The notes: generated by a model from the letters alone, not told the origin. Shown: positions 52,522 through 62,211, counted from the stretch's first letter. The stretch: 64,000 nt of DNA from Catenisphaera adipataccumulans (GCF_014202755.1 NZ_JACHHK010000009.1:1-64000), one strand, 5' to 3'. Made by a program: numbers and translations.

Positions 52522-54148
52522 AATCGAATTGAAAAAAGCCATCCGGCAGGCGGTTCGGTCCGCATTTGATCTGGACTTGACGTTGGATCAGATCGTGATC
52601 GAAACGCCGAAACAGAAAAACCACGGAGACTTTTCCAGCAATGCGGCCATGCAGCTGACCCGTACGCTGCATCAGAACCCGCGTCAGATCGCGCAGGCGA
52701 TCGTCGATCATTTGGATCTGCAGGCCGCTGCCATCGAATCGGTCGAAATTGCCGGTCCGGGATTCCTGAACTTTACATTATCGAAAGACCGCTTTTCGAA
52801 AGTGATCAGCGACATTCTTGAACAGCAGGAAAATTACGGTCAGCAGCCGTCCAACGGCCAAAAGGTCGATTTGGAATATGTCAGTGCCAATCCGACCGGT
52901 TCGCTGCATTTGGGTCATGCGCGCGGTGCGGCCTGGGGCGACAGCTGTGCCCGGATCATGAAAAAAGCAGGCTACGATGTAACGCGGGAATATTATGTGA
53001 ATGATGCCGGCAATCAGATCACGAACCTGGCCTTGTCGCTGAATGCCCGCTATCGGGAAGCACACGGCATCGAGACCCCCATCGGCAAAGATGGATACTT
53101 GGGTCAGGATGTCAAGAAAAAAGGCTATGAGCTGGCAAAAGAATATCCAAATCAATACTTGGAACCGAATGAAGAAAACTTGAATTTCTTCCGGGATAAA
53201 GGTGTTGAATTCGAGCTGGATAAAATTAAAGTAGATTTAGATGCATTCCGGGTCCATTTCGATGTCTGGACCAGCGAACGGGCACTGCGTGATTCCGGTG
53301 CTGTAGAACGCTGTGTGCAGGTGTTAAAAGAAAAAGGATACACCTATGAGAAAGACGGCGCCTTGTGGTTCCGTTCAACGGATTTTGGCGATGACAAAGA
53401 CCGCGTGCTGCGGAAACAAGATGGTTCATTGACCTATCTGGTACCAGATATTGCGTGTCATGACCACAAATATGAACGGAACTTTGATGAAATCATCGAT
53501 TTCTTCGGTGCCGATCATCATGGCTATATCGCCCGTTTGAAAGCAACCATGCAGGCGCTGGGAAATGATCCGGACAAACTGCATGTCGATATTATTCAGA
53601 TGGTTCGCCTGGTCTCCGGAGGCGAAGAGATGAAAATGTCGAAACGTCTAGGCAATGCGACGACGATCCGCGAATTATGTGAAAGCGTCGGCGTAGATGC
53701 TGCCCGTTATTTCTTTGTATCGCGTGCACTGGATTCGCACTTGGATTTTGATGTCGAATTAGCAAAGAAACAAAGCAACGATAATCCAGTCTACTATGCA
53801 CAATATGCGCATGCACGCATGTGCTCGATCTTGAAACAGGCAGACGGCATTGATACAGCGGATACCTTTGACCGTCTGACGGATGAAAAAGAAATCGAGT
53901 TGATGAAAACGCTGCAGGAATTCAGCAAAGTCATTGTCGACAGCGCGAAGACGCGTCAGGTCCATAAGGTATGTCATTATATTCAAAACCTGGCTTCGAA
54001 ATTCCATAGTTTCTACAATGCCTGCAAGGTCATTGACCGGGCAGATCCGGAATTGAGCAGCCAGCGGCTGGCTTTGGTGAAAGCAACGAAAATTGTTTTG
54101 GCAAATGCGTTACATTTGATTGGTGTGGAAGCAATTGAATCCATGTAA
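52508..54148 (+). CDS. argS: Arginyl-tRNA synthetase
   Basis: 546 residues. Class I synthetase with the ArgRS N-terminal domain (tRNA D-loop binding), HIGH motif as ANPTGSLHLGHARGAAWGD (~130), KMSKR as MKMSKRLGNATTI and the DALR anticodon-binding C-terminus (YAQYAHARMCSILKQ...). Start at 52508 has AAAGGAG seven bases upstream. Confidence 0.97.
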   Translation: MESIEIELKKAIRQAVRSAFDLDLTLDQIVIETPKQKNHGDFSSNAAMQLTRTLHQNPRQIAQAIVDHLDLQAAAIESVEIAGPGFLNFTLSKDRFSKVISDILEQQENYGQQPSNGQKVDLEYVSANPTGSLHLGHARGAAWGDSCARIMKKAGYDVTREYYVNDAGNQITNLALSLNARYREAHGIETPIGKDGYLGQDVKKKGYELAKEYPNQYLEPNEENLNFFRDKGVEFELDKIKVDLDAFRVHFDVWTSERALRDSGAVERCVQVLKEKGYTYEKDGALWFRSTDFGDDKDRVLRKQDGSLTYLVPDIACHDHKYERNFDEIIDFFGADHHGYIARLKATMQALGNDPDKLHVDIIQMVRLVSGGEEMKMSKRLGNATTIRELCESVGVDAARYFFVSRALDSHLDFDVELAKKQSNDNPVYYAQYAHARMCSILKQADGIDTADTFDRLTDEKEIELMKTLQEFSKVIVDSAKTRQVHKVCHYIQNLASKFHSFYNACKVIDRADPELSSQRLALVKATKIVLANALHLIGVEAIESM

Positions 54149-54169
54149 TTATTTTGAAGGAGTAGAACT

Positions 54170-54451
54170 ATGAGCAGTAAATCAATGATCGATGCGGCCT
54201 ATGAAATTATGAGCCGCCAAAATAATAGTATGCCGTTCTTGGACTTATACAAAAAAGTCAGTGAAGAAATGGGATACAATGAGACTCAATTTGAGGATAA
54301 CATCGCACAATGTTACACCGATTTGTCATTGGACAGCCGGTTCTTGAACTTGGAAGGAAACAATTGGGATCTGAAAAAACGCCATACGTATTCGGAGAGC
54401 GTCATGGACACCGATGCGATCGCTATCGATGAGGATGAAGACGACGAATAG
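54170..54451 (+). CDS. rpoE: RNA polymerase delta subunit RpoE, short form
   Basis: 93 residues. The N-terminal HARE-HTH domain is present (MIDAAYEIMSRQNNSMPFLDLYKKVSEEMGYNETQFEDNIAQCYTDLSLDSRFLNLEGNNWDLKKRHTY). The acidic tail is only ~20 residues (DTDAIAIDEDEDDE), against ~80 in B. subtilis delta (173 residues). Delta helps RNA polymerase recycle and tunes initiating-NTP sensitivity; the tail is important for that. argS-rpoE linkage is usual. A terminator follows. Confidence 0.93.
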   Translation: MSSKSMIDAAYEIMSRQNNSMPFLDLYKKVSEEMGYNETQFEDNIAQCYTDLSLDSRFLNLEGNNWDLKKRHTYSESVMDTDAIAIDEDEDDE

Positions 54452-54474
54452 GTGTTTTTTCGGGCTAATAGAGG

Positions 54475-54503
54475 AAAAATCTGCTGATTTGCAGATTTTT
54501 TTT
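54475..54503 (+). terminator. Terminator of the argS-rpoE transcript
   Basis: AAATCTGC / GCAGATTT with a TGATTT loop and eight T. Confidence 0.9.
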
Positions 54504-54544
54504 CTATCGGTATGATAAACTATAAACATTGAAGGGAGAAAATT

Positions 54545-55375
54545 ATGCTGAAAAGTGTAACCTATGTCCTGAAAGAAAACTTATCCAATTTATACCGGAT
54601 CTATAGTATTTCCAAGTATGAATTGTTAGGGGATATGCGCGATTCGAAATTCGGCATCTTCTGGAATTTCGCTTCGCCGGCCATTCAGGTCTTTACGTAT
54701 TGGCTGGTCTTTGGTATTGCCTGGGGCCGGAATGCGGTAACGTACCGCGGCATTACGGTTTCCTATCTGCCGTGGCTGGTGGTTGGTTTTGCGTGCTGGT
54801 GGTATATCCGGCCTTGTATCACAGAAGGCTGCAGCGCGGTTTTTTCGAAGACCAACGTCATTACGAAGATGAAATTTCCGGTGTCGGTCTTACCGGCAAC
54901 CGTTTGTTTAAAAGAATTGTTCAATCACTGGATCATGATGATCATCACCATTGTGACATTGATGCTCTGCGGCTATTATCCCAATTGGAATTGGCTGTGG
55001 ATCCTTTATTATATGTTCTGCGCCTTTATGCTGGCGGAAGCCATCGGTCTGGTGCTGTCGGTATTGACGATGTTATGGCGGGATGTTAAGAAATTCATCA
55101 CTTCGATCATGCGGATGCTGATGTATTTTTCGCCGATCTTATGGACCTGCGAGTTTAAAAGCCATGTTCCGTTTCATTCTCTGCTGAATAAATTGGTCAA
55201 AGCCAATCCAGTCTATTATATTATCCAGGGATATCGTGATGCGGTATTCTACGGCCGCAGTGTGCTGAACCATCCAGTCATCACGCTGTATTTCTGGTGT
55301 CTGGTCTTGGTGATCTTCATTATTGGCTGTGCTTTGATGTATAAGTTCAAGAAGAAATTTATCGATATGATTTAG
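54545..55375 (+). CDS. tagG: Teichoic acid ABC exporter permease TagG
   Basis: 276 residues with six hydrophobic segments, ABC-2 type. Motifs common to polysaccharide/teichoic-acid permeases: LLGDMRDSKFGIFWNFASPAIQVFTYWLVFG and VLSVLTMLWRDVKKFITSIMRMLMYFSPILW. It exports undecaprenyl-linked wall teichoic acid with the adjacent ATPase. GGGAG upstream. First gene of a seven-gene block. Confidence 0.95.
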   Translation: MLKSVTYVLKENLSNLYRIYSISKYELLGDMRDSKFGIFWNFASPAIQVFTYWLVFGIAWGRNAVTYRGITVSYLPWLVVGFACWWYIRPCITEGCSAVFSKTNVITKMKFPVSVLPATVCLKELFNHWIMMIITIVTLMLCGYYPNWNWLWILYYMFCAFMLAEAIGLVLSVLTMLWRDVKKFITSIMRMLMYFSPILWTCEFKSHVPFHSLLNKLVKANPVYYIIQGYRDAVFYGRSVLNHPVITLYFWCLVLVIFIIGCALMYKFKKKFIDMI

Positions 55376-55383
55376 GAGGTCGT

Positions 55384-56205
55384 ATGGCAAAGAAAGTAGA
55401 TAGCGAATATGCGGTCATCTGTGATCATATCTCGAAGATTTATACCCTTCGAAATAAAGATAATCAGCACCGCACAGATAAAAAAGAATTCTATGCGCTG
55501 AAAGATGTTTCATTTAAGACGAAAAAAGGTGAGGTCGTCGGAATATTGGGAACCAACGGTTCGGGAAAATCGACGCTGTCTTTGCTGCTGTCGGGAATTT
55601 CCGAGATCAACGAAGGAACGATGCAGATCAACGGTGAACAGGCGTTGATTGCCATTCAGACCGGCCTGCAGATGCAGCTGACCGGTTTGGAAAATATCGA
55701 TGCCAAAGGGGCCCTGATGGGTCTGCGGAAAAAACGCATCGAAGAGATCACCAACGATGTCATTGATTTTGCGGAATTGGGCGATTTCCTGTATCAGCCG
55801 GTCAAAAAGTATTCCAGCGGTATGAAATCCCGTTTGGGATTTTCCATTTCACTGGCATTAAATCCGGATATTTTTATTGTCGATGAAGCACTGTCGGTCG
55901 GCGATAAAGGATTTGCGAAAAAATGTATGGATCGAATGATGAAACTTCGGGATGAAGAAGGCAAGACGATCTTTTTCATTTCGCATTCTCTGCCGCAGGT
56001 TCGTGAGTTCTGCCGGACAGGCATGTGGATCGAAGGCGGCCGTCTGATCGAAATCGATGATATCGACAAAGTCTGCGATGATTATGCAGAATATGTCGAT
56101 TTCATGAATGCGATGACGAAGAAACAGAAAAAAGAGTTTTTGGAAAAAAAGTTTGAAAAACGGTTAATTGAGCCTAAACCGAAGCACAGACTTTTTCATA
56201 GATGA
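55384..56205 (+). CDS. tagH: Teichoic acid ABC exporter ATPase TagH
   Basis: 273 residues. Walker A LGTNGSGKSTLS (~57-68), signature YSSGMKSRLGFSISLAL, Walker B IFIVDEALSVGD, switch His in FISHSLPQVREFC. It is shorter than B. subtilis TagH (which has a long SH3-like extracellular tail); only ~35 charged residues follow the ATPase. Nine bases after tagG with AGGAGG. Confidence 0.96.
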   Translation: MAKKVDSEYAVICDHISKIYTLRNKDNQHRTDKKEFYALKDVSFKTKKGEVVGILGTNGSGKSTLSLLLSGISEINEGTMQINGEQALIAIQTGLQMQLTGLENIDAKGALMGLRKKRIEEITNDVIDFAELGDFLYQPVKKYSSGMKSRLGFSISLALNPDIFIVDEALSVGDKGFAKKCMDRMMKLRDEEGKTIFFISHSLPQVREFCRTGMWIEGGRLIEIDDIDKVCDDYAEYVDFMNAMTKKQKKEFLEKKFEKRLIEPKPKHRLFHR

Positions 56206-56217
56206 GAGGTGTCAAGA

Positions 56218-56610
56218 ATGAAAACTGTAATTACGTATGGAACTTATGATTTATTTCACATCGGCCATCTGAACTTGTTAAAACGGGCAAAAGCACTGGG
56301 CGATTATTTGATCGTGGCCGTCAGTACGGATCGTTTCAACTGGGAAGAAAAACATAAGAAGTGTCAGATTCCCGATAAGGACCGGATGGCGATCGTTGAA
56401 GCCATTCGTTATGTTGACAAGGTCATTCCGGAAGACAGCTGGGATCAGAAGATCAAAGATGTGCAGAAATACAATGTAGATGTTTTTGTCATGGGTGATG
56501 ACTGGAAAGGCAAATTTGATTTCCTGAAAGATTATTGTGAAGTGGTTTATCTGCCGCGGACCGAGGGCATCAGTTCTACGCAGCTGAAAGAAGATCTGAA
56601 GAACAAGTAA
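56218..56610 (+). CDS. tagD: Glycerol-3-phosphate cytidylyltransferase TagD
   Basis: 130 residues. Makes CDP-glycerol from glycerol-3-phosphate and CTP, the donor used by the three transferases downstream. HIGH-type motif GTYDLFHIGHLNLLKRAK and RTEGISSTQL. ATG 56218 with GAGAGGTG upstream is preferred over a GTG at 56209. Confidence 0.97.
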   Translation: MKTVITYGTYDLFHIGHLNLLKRAKALGDYLIVAVSTDRFNWEEKHKKCQIPDKDRMAIVEAIRYVDKVIPEDSWDQKIKDVQKYNVDVFVMGDDWKGKFDFLKDYCEVVYLPRTEGISSTQLKEDLKNK

Positions 56611-56611
56611 T

Positions 56612-58828
56612 ATGAAACCGAAGATCAGTATTGTTATTCCGTATTCACAATATCCGAACTATTTAAAAGAATGTCTGACTTCACTGAATGAGAGCACTTA
56701 TCAGGATGAAGAAGTCCTTTTAGTAACGGATCATGTGACCGAGGAATTACCGGCTTTGCGGGAAGGAATCAAAGTTATTGACAGTCATGGCAGCGGTGTC
56801 GCTGCCGCACGTAATACCGGCATCGAGGCGGCATCCGGCGAATATATCTATTTTATGGATGCAGATGACTATGTATTGAATAACACATTGGAAAAACTTT
56901 GGCAGGCTGCTGACGGGCAGGATCTGGTCTATGGTATTGTCAATAATACCTGGAACAATAAAGCCAATTTTTTAGAGAAAAAAGCGAAAAAAGAAGAAGA
57001 ACAGGAAGACATCGAAGAAAAGGAAGAGCGCCGGCAGGAACGCATCGCACAATATCAGTCCACTCTGCCGGAAGATGCGAACCTGGAACAGGAAATGGCG
57101 ATTTATTTCCTGCTGCGGAACCGAAAAGGCATCCGCAATTTTACTGTCTTAGGCAATTTATACAAGAAATCGTTCTTGGATCGATACAATATCCGTTTTT
57201 GTGAAGATTTCCGTTATTACAGCAATATGACCTTCATGTGCCCGGTATTGGAACATGTTGAAAGTGCTGTACAGGTGCAGGATGCGATCTATGTCAAACG
57301 GAAACACAATGATCCGATCAATTATCCAGCTCTGCGCCAGGAGGATAGCGATGACCGGTTTGAAGAACGTCTGAAGGCCGTTGCCTATACGCGTACGTTA
57401 TTGAATCCGGAAGGCCATGTTCGTTATTTTCTGGATATGAAACTGATCCATTATTTTACGAACGTCATGACCAAGCGGATCCGCCGTTCGGAAGATGATA
57501 AATGGCGGAACGAGTATTTCAATATGTTGATTCCGTATGTGGAAGATACCCAGCCAGCTGTACTGGATGCATTGGGCCGTCAGAATACGCGTTTGGTCCG
57601 TGCCCTGCTGAAAGGGGATATCAACGGCGTTCAGAAAGCCATTCGCTGGAAGTTCGGGAAAAAGAAACTCAAAAGCATGCTCCATAACCGGAACACAGCG
57701 TATAAACTGGCCTATTATCACTCGTATCTGAAAAAAGATATCCAGCCGAAGGTCATTTTATTTGAAACCTTTATGGCCAAGAACTATTCGGACAGTCCAA
57801 AATATATTTTTGAATACATTGCGAAAAATTATCCGGAATATACTTGTGTCTGGGCAATCAATGACGGCTATAAGGTACCTTACGGTGCCAAGACCGTCCG
57901 TCGTTTTTCCTTCCAGTATGCTTATTATCTTGCGGTCGCAAAATACTTAGTATTTAATGTACGGCCGCCGCTGTGGTACCGCAAACGCGAAGGCCAGGTC
58001 TTCTTGGAAACCTGGCACGGCACGCCGCTGAAGCGTCTGGTGTTTGATCAGGCAGAAGTGACAAGTGCTTCTCCAAAATACAAGCAGCAGTTCTATAAAC
58101 AGCGCCAGGACTGGGATTTTTTGGTCAGTGCCAATCCGTTCAGCACCAAGACCTTCCGTTCATGTTTCATGTATGAGGGAAGGATGCTGGAATACGGATA
58201 TCCGCGCAACGATATTCTCTATGCGCCGAATAAGGAGGAAATTGCTGCAAGGATCCGAAAACAACTGAAGATCCCGGCAGATAAAAAGACCATCTTATAT
58301 GCACCGACCTGGCGGGATGATGAAGTCATTGCCAAAGGACAGTATGGTTTCGAATTGGCATTGAATCTGGAAACGATGCGCCGGGAACTGTCCGATGATT
58401 ATGTGATCCTGCTGCGGACGCATCATTATGTTGCCGAACACATTGATATTACAGGTTATGAAGATTTTGTATATAATGTCTGTGATTATGATGATATCAG
58501 TGAGCTGTATTTGATCAGCGACATCTGCATCACAGATTATTCCAGCGTCTTCTTTGATTATGCAAATTTAAAGCGGCCGATCTTGTTCTATGTCTATGAT
58601 TTTGATAAATACAAGAATCAGCTGCGCGGATTCTATATCGATATGGAGACCGAAGTGCCGGGACCGCTGTTGTATACGACCGAAGAAGTGGCTGACGCTG
58701 TCAAGCACATTGATGAAATCAATGAGCAGTATCACGACCGATATGAAGAATTCTATAATCGGTTCTGCTGTTATGATGACGGCCATGCCAGCGAGCATGT
58801 AGCCAAAGCGCTGTTAGGAAAAGAGTAA
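56612..58828 (+). CDS. Fused glycosyltransferase-2 / CDP-glycerol glycerophosphotransferase
   Basis: 738 residues. The first ~120 residues are a GT-A family 2 glycosyltransferase (SIVIPYSQYPNYLKECLTSL, AAARNTGIEAASGEYIYFMDADDY) extended by a helical region to ~370, including a charged insert (KKAKKEEEQEDIEEKEERRQER, shown in part). Residues ~380-738 are a TagB/TagF-type transferase: WHGTPLKRLVF (~470), YAPTWRDDE, LLRTHHYV and ITDYSSVFFDYANLKRP. It may add a sugar and glycerol-phosphate units to teichoic acid. AAGAAC is only a weak ribosome site; the gene starts one base after the tagD stop. Confidence 0.93.
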   Translation: MKPKISIVIPYSQYPNYLKECLTSLNESTYQDEEVLLVTDHVTEELPALREGIKVIDSHGSGVAAARNTGIEAASGEYIYFMDADDYVLNNTLEKLWQAADGQDLVYGIVNNTWNNKANFLEKKAKKEEEQEDIEEKEERRQERIAQYQSTLPEDANLEQEMAIYFLLRNRKGIRNFTVLGNLYKKSFLDRYNIRFCEDFRYYSNMTFMCPVLEHVESAVQVQDAIYVKRKHNDPINYPALRQEDSDDRFEERLKAVAYTRTLLNPEGHVRYFLDMKLIHYFTNVMTKRIRRSEDDKWRNEYFNMLIPYVEDTQPAVLDALGRQNTRLVRALLKGDINGVQKAIRWKFGKKKLKSMLHNRNTAYKLAYYHSYLKKDIQPKVILFETFMAKNYSDSPKYIFEYIAKNYPEYTCVWAINDGYKVPYGAKTVRRFSFQYAYYLAVAKYLVFNVRPPLWYRKREGQVFLETWHGTPLKRLVFDQAEVTSASPKYKQQFYKQRQDWDFLVSANPFSTKTFRSCFMYEGRMLEYGYPRNDILYAPNKEEIAARIRKQLKIPADKKTILYAPTWRDDEVIAKGQYGFELALNLETMRRELSDDYVILLRTHHYVAEHIDITGYEDFVYNVCDYDDISELYLISDICITDYSSVFFDYANLKRPILFYVYDFDKYKNQLRGFYIDMETEVPGPLLYTTEEVADAVKHIDEINEQYHDRYEEFYNRFCCYDDGHASEHVAKALLGKE

Positions 58829-58840
58829 GGAAGTAAAGCC

Positions 58841-60055
58841 ATGGAAAGTAAAAAGACTTGGAAACAGAATATGATACGGCATGCGAAACGAATGGCCATT
58901 CGTTGTTTTAAAGTCGTCTATAAGGTGATGCTCAAGTGCGTGAAGACCGATGATCATACTGTCATCTTTATTGCGTTCCATGGCCGCGGTTATACGTGCA
59001 ACCCGAAATATATTCATATCGAAATGCTTAAACAGCCGCGTTTTGATAACTACCATTTGGTTTGGGCGCTGAAAAACACCAAGACATCGATCGAACGCAG
59101 TCAGGTGATTCGGTACAATTCGTTGACGTATTTTTACTATATGTGCAAAGCCAAGTACTGGATCGTCAACTGCAAGCTGCCGGGCTATATTCAGAAAAAA
59201 CCGGATCAGGTTTATCTGCAGACCTGGCACGGCACACCGCTGAAGCGTCTGGCCTATGATATTGTGGAGACCGAAAATCAGACGTTCTACCGCAGCGGCA
59301 TGTCCCGAAAACAAATGACGGACACCTATGACAACGATGTAAAAAAATACAACTATATGATCGCGCCGAATCCGTTCAGTTTTGAAGTGTTCCAGACCGC
59401 GTTCCGCATCGAACCGGAGCGGCTGATCAAAACCGGTTATCCGCGGAACGATTTCCTGACCAATATCACAAAACAGGAAATCATTGACTTGAAACAAAAA
59501 TACAATATTCCAGGCTATAAAAAAGTCATTTTGTATGCGCCGACTTGGCGGGACAATTCCTATAACACCCGCGGCTATACATTCGAACTGAAAGCGGACT
59601 TCCGCAAATGGAAACAGGTGCTGGGCGATGAATACATCGTCATTTTCAAGCCGCATTATTTGATCATCAACCGATTTGAAAACGATCCGACTTTGCAGGA
59701 TTTCATCATCAACATCGATGCGAATGCCGATATTAATGATCTCTATGTCATCAGCGATGTGCTGGTCACCGATTATTCCAGCGTGTTCTTTGATTATGCG
59801 AACTTACGCAGGCCGATGTATTTCTACATGTTTGATTTAAAAGAATATGCCGATGAACTGCGCGGTTTCTATTTTGATATTTATGAAACCATGCCGGGAG
59901 ATATCATCGAAGACGAAGATACACTGCTGGCCGACATCAAAGCCGGTAAATACGATTATGACCGGCTGGATCGATTCAATAAACAGTTCAATGTATGGCA
60001 GGACGGCAAAGCCAGTGAACGTGTCATTGATATTGTCTTCGGAAAGGAAGACTGA
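58841..60055 (+). CDS. CDP-glycerol glycerophosphotransferase (TagB/TagF-type)
   Basis: 404 residues. Catalytic motifs WHGTPLKRLAYD (~130), YAPTWRDNSYN, VIFKPHYLI and VTDYSSVFFDYANLRRP. The N-terminus has a basic, amphipathic stretch (NMIRHAKRMAIRCFKVVYKVMLKC) that may dock to the membrane. It could be the primase (TagB role) or the polymerase (TagF role); the sequence alone does not decide. GGAAG upstream. Confidence 0.93.
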   Translation: MESKKTWKQNMIRHAKRMAIRCFKVVYKVMLKCVKTDDHTVIFIAFHGRGYTCNPKYIHIEMLKQPRFDNYHLVWALKNTKTSIERSQVIRYNSLTYFYYMCKAKYWIVNCKLPGYIQKKPDQVYLQTWHGTPLKRLAYDIVETENQTFYRSGMSRKQMTDTYDNDVKKYNYMIAPNPFSFEVFQTAFRIEPERLIKTGYPRNDFLTNITKQEIIDLKQKYNIPGYKKVILYAPTWRDNSYNTRGYTFELKADFRKWKQVLGDEYIVIFKPHYLIINRFENDPTLQDFIINIDANADINDLYVISDVLVTDYSSVFFDYANLRRPMYFYMFDLKEYADELRGFYFDIYETMPGDIIEDEDTLLADIKAGKYDYDRLDRFNKQFNVWQDGKASERVIDIVFGKED

Positions 60056-60057
60056 TC

Positions 60058-61155
60058 ATGGGACTGCAGAAGATCATCTTGTCGATCGCTTTACGGATCG
60101 TCGATCTGCTGACGTTCTATGTGCGGCCGCAGGAGGACCGGATCACTTTTGTCTCTTTGCAGGAAGAGAAGATGACCGGTGATTTTAAGCTGATTTATGA
60201 TCTGCTGAAGCAGGAACAGAAATATGATATTCATCAGAATTTGATCTTGATGAAGACCAACAGCCTGAAGGCACAATGGAACTATTTTCTGAATTGTCTG
60301 CATCAGCTGGTGGAATATAAGAAATCCAAACTGGTGATCCTCAACGACAACAATTTTGTGATCAGTACGTATAAACCGAAACATTGTAAAGTGCTGCAGA
60401 TCTGGCATGCATGCGGAGCGGTGAAAAAATTCGGTAACGAGATCAAACGCCGTTATCCGATCGCCAACTATGATTACGTGATCTGCAGTGCGCCCTATTG
60501 GAAAGCCGTATACAGCCGTTCGTTTGATGTACCGGAAGATCATGTCCTGGTGACGGGCATGCCGCGTACCGATCTTTTATACCGCACAAAAACGGATGAA
60601 TTTTATCGCAAATATCCACAGTGTGCCGGAAAGAAATTGTGCCTGTACGCGCCGACCTTCCGCGGCAACTTTGTCGATGGAATGAAGGTCAATTCGTTTG
60701 ATATTGCCAAAGTCCAGCAGGCTCTGCCGGACTGGATCATCTTGTATAAGTTTCATCCGCTGCTCGGCGATGTGCAGATCGACAGTCCGACCGCCATCAA
60801 TGTCAACAATGAAGATCTGTATCAGCTGATGCAGGTCAGCGACTGTATGATTTCCGATTACAGTTCTGTGATTTTTGATTATTCCCTGCTGGATAAGCCG
60901 TGGTTTGCGTATGTTTCCGATTTAGAAGAATACAAACAGACGATCGGTCTGAACGTCGATTTCACGGAATTTCCAGGAATGGTATGCAAAAATGAAGCGG
61001 AAATCATCGATGCGCTAAGTGATCTGAAGTCTTTTGATCCGCAGAAAAACCAACAGTTCCGTAAAAAATACATGTTCTTTACAGACGGCCAAAATACCCA
61101 GCGGGTCGTATTCTGCATCGATCAGATCATGCAGGAGAAAATGCCGTATGTATGA
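60058..61155 (+). CDS. CDP-glycerol glycerophosphotransferase family protein, WHACGA subtype
   Basis: 365 residues. Same family as the two preceding products, but the first active-site motif is WHACGAVKKFGNE (~120-132) rather than WHGTPLK. The rest is typical: YAPTFRGNFVDG, YKFHPLLG and ISDYSSVIFDYSLLDKP. The WHAxGA form is seen in TarL/TarF-like and capsule enzymes, so it may transfer a different alditol phosphate or act on a different acceptor. Starts two bases after the previous stop, with GGAAAGGA upstream. Confidence 0.92.
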   Translation: MGLQKIILSIALRIVDLLTFYVRPQEDRITFVSLQEEKMTGDFKLIYDLLKQEQKYDIHQNLILMKTNSLKAQWNYFLNCLHQLVEYKKSKLVILNDNNFVISTYKPKHCKVLQIWHACGAVKKFGNEIKRRYPIANYDYVICSAPYWKAVYSRSFDVPEDHVLVTGMPRTDLLYRTKTDEFYRKYPQCAGKKLCLYAPTFRGNFVDGMKVNSFDIAKVQQALPDWIILYKFHPLLGDVQIDSPTAINVNNEDLYQLMQVSDCMISDYSSVIFDYSLLDKPWFAYVSDLEEYKQTIGLNVDFTEFPGMVCKNEAEIIDALSDLKSFDPQKNQQFRKKYMFFTDGQNTQRVVFCIDQIMQEKMPYV

Positions 61156-61420
61156 GTTTGATGCGGTGATCAAGGGCGCGGACCGCGGCGGTGCTTATGT
61201 GATCTTCCCCTGGGATATCCGCCGGGAGTTCGGCAAAGGGCGCATCAAGGTGCATGCCGAATTTGAAGGCATTCCGTATGACGGCAGTATTGTCAATATG
61301 GGAGTAAAAAATGAAGACGGCACCATTTGTTATATTTTGGGGATCCGCAAAGCGATCCGGCAGACGCTTCATAAAGAGATCGGTGATCAAGTTCATGTAA
61401 AAGTAAAGATCAGGGAATGA
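61148..61420 (+). CDS. DUF1905 domain protein
   Basis: 90 residues. Small beta-rich domain: YEFDAVIKGADRGGAYVIFPWDIRREFGKGRIKVHAEFEGIPYDGSIVNMG and IRKAIRQTLHKEIGDQVHVKVKIRE, a good match to the DUF1905 pattern. Function unknown. AGGAG upstream; eight-base overlap with the last transferase gene, so it is co-transcribed with the teichoic-acid block, though a role there is not established. Confidence 0.88.
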   Translation: MYEFDAVIKGADRGGAYVIFPWDIRREFGKGRIKVHAEFEGIPYDGSIVNMGVKNEDGTICYILGIRKAIRQTLHKEIGDQVHVKVKIRE

Positions 61421-61436
61421 TTCCCTGATCTTTTTA
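61408..61436. terminator. Terminator of the teichoic-acid block
   Basis: GATCAGGGAA / TTCCCTGATC with a three-base TGA loop that is the DUF1905 stop codon, followed by five T. It may also stop relQ transcripts, although the U-run on that side is interrupted. Confidence 0.85.
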
Positions 61437-61458
61437 TAAAAAGGACCGCACTGCGATC

Positions 61459-62106
61459 CTATTCGATGACGGGCTGATTCTCGGTCCGTTTTAATTTTCC
61501 CATCTTTTCATCTAACTGTGCACAGAGATCGGCACAATCCAATAAATCCTGGCTGATTTCATCCAGACGGGACTGCGGCAGATCTTTTTTATAACGCAGT
61601 TTGTGTTCCAGGCTGGCCCACAGATCCATCGCAATGGTGCGGAACTGGACTTCAACTTTCATCCACTTCTTTTCATTTGCCAGGAAGATCGGCACTTCCA
61701 CGATCAAATGCAGGCTCCGATAGCCGTTTGGTTTCGGGTTTTTAATGTAGTCTTTGCGCTCGACCAGACGGATGTCGTCCTGTTTGAGCAAGGTGCCCGC
61801 AAGCATATAAATATCGTCACTGAACGAACTGATGACCCGGATCCCGGCGATGTCAAAGATATTATTTTCCAAGGATTCCAGTGTGAACGGCAGATTCCGC
61901 TTTTTTAATTTATGATAAATACTGGATTGTGATTTGATGCGGCATTCGATGGATTCGATCGGATTCCGGTCATAAAACAAAGAAAACTGATCATCAAGCA
62001 CTCTGAACTTGGTTTCTACTTCCCGCAGAGCGCAGCGATAATACGTCATTAATTGCCGATACGGCAGCGACTGCAGCTGATCGGCAATCTGATCATATTG
62101 GTCCAT
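61459..62106 (-). CDS. relQ: Small alarmone synthetase RelQ (GTP pyrophosphokinase)
   Basis: 215 residues, synthetase domain only, without hydrolase or TGS domains. Makes (p)ppGpp during cell-wall or other stress. Motifs RVISSFSDDIYML, KDYIKNPKPNGYRSLHL, KVEVQFRTIAMDLWASLEHKLRYKK. RelP is the alternative, but the FDIAGIRV...YRSLH series and C-terminal helices look RelQ-like. GGAGG upstream; divergent from rsmG. Confidence 0.93.
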   Translation of the reverse strand: MDQYDQIADQLQSLPYRQLMTYYRCALREVETKFRVLDDQFSLFYDRNPIESIECRIKSQSSIYHKLKKRNLPFTLESLENNIFDIAGIRVISSFSDDIYMLAGTLLKQDDIRLVERKDYIKNPKPNGYRSLHLIVEVPIFLANEKKWMKVEVQFRTIAMDLWASLEHKLRYKKDLPQSRLDEISQDLLDCADLCAQLDEKMGKLKRTENQPVIE

Positions 62107-62211
62107 GATTTATTCCTCCAAAGTGACTATAACACACTTTTAGCTTGAATAAAACGACATAATAAATGTCATATTTACGAATATGATAAAACCGTCGAAG
62201 AAGAAAGAGTA

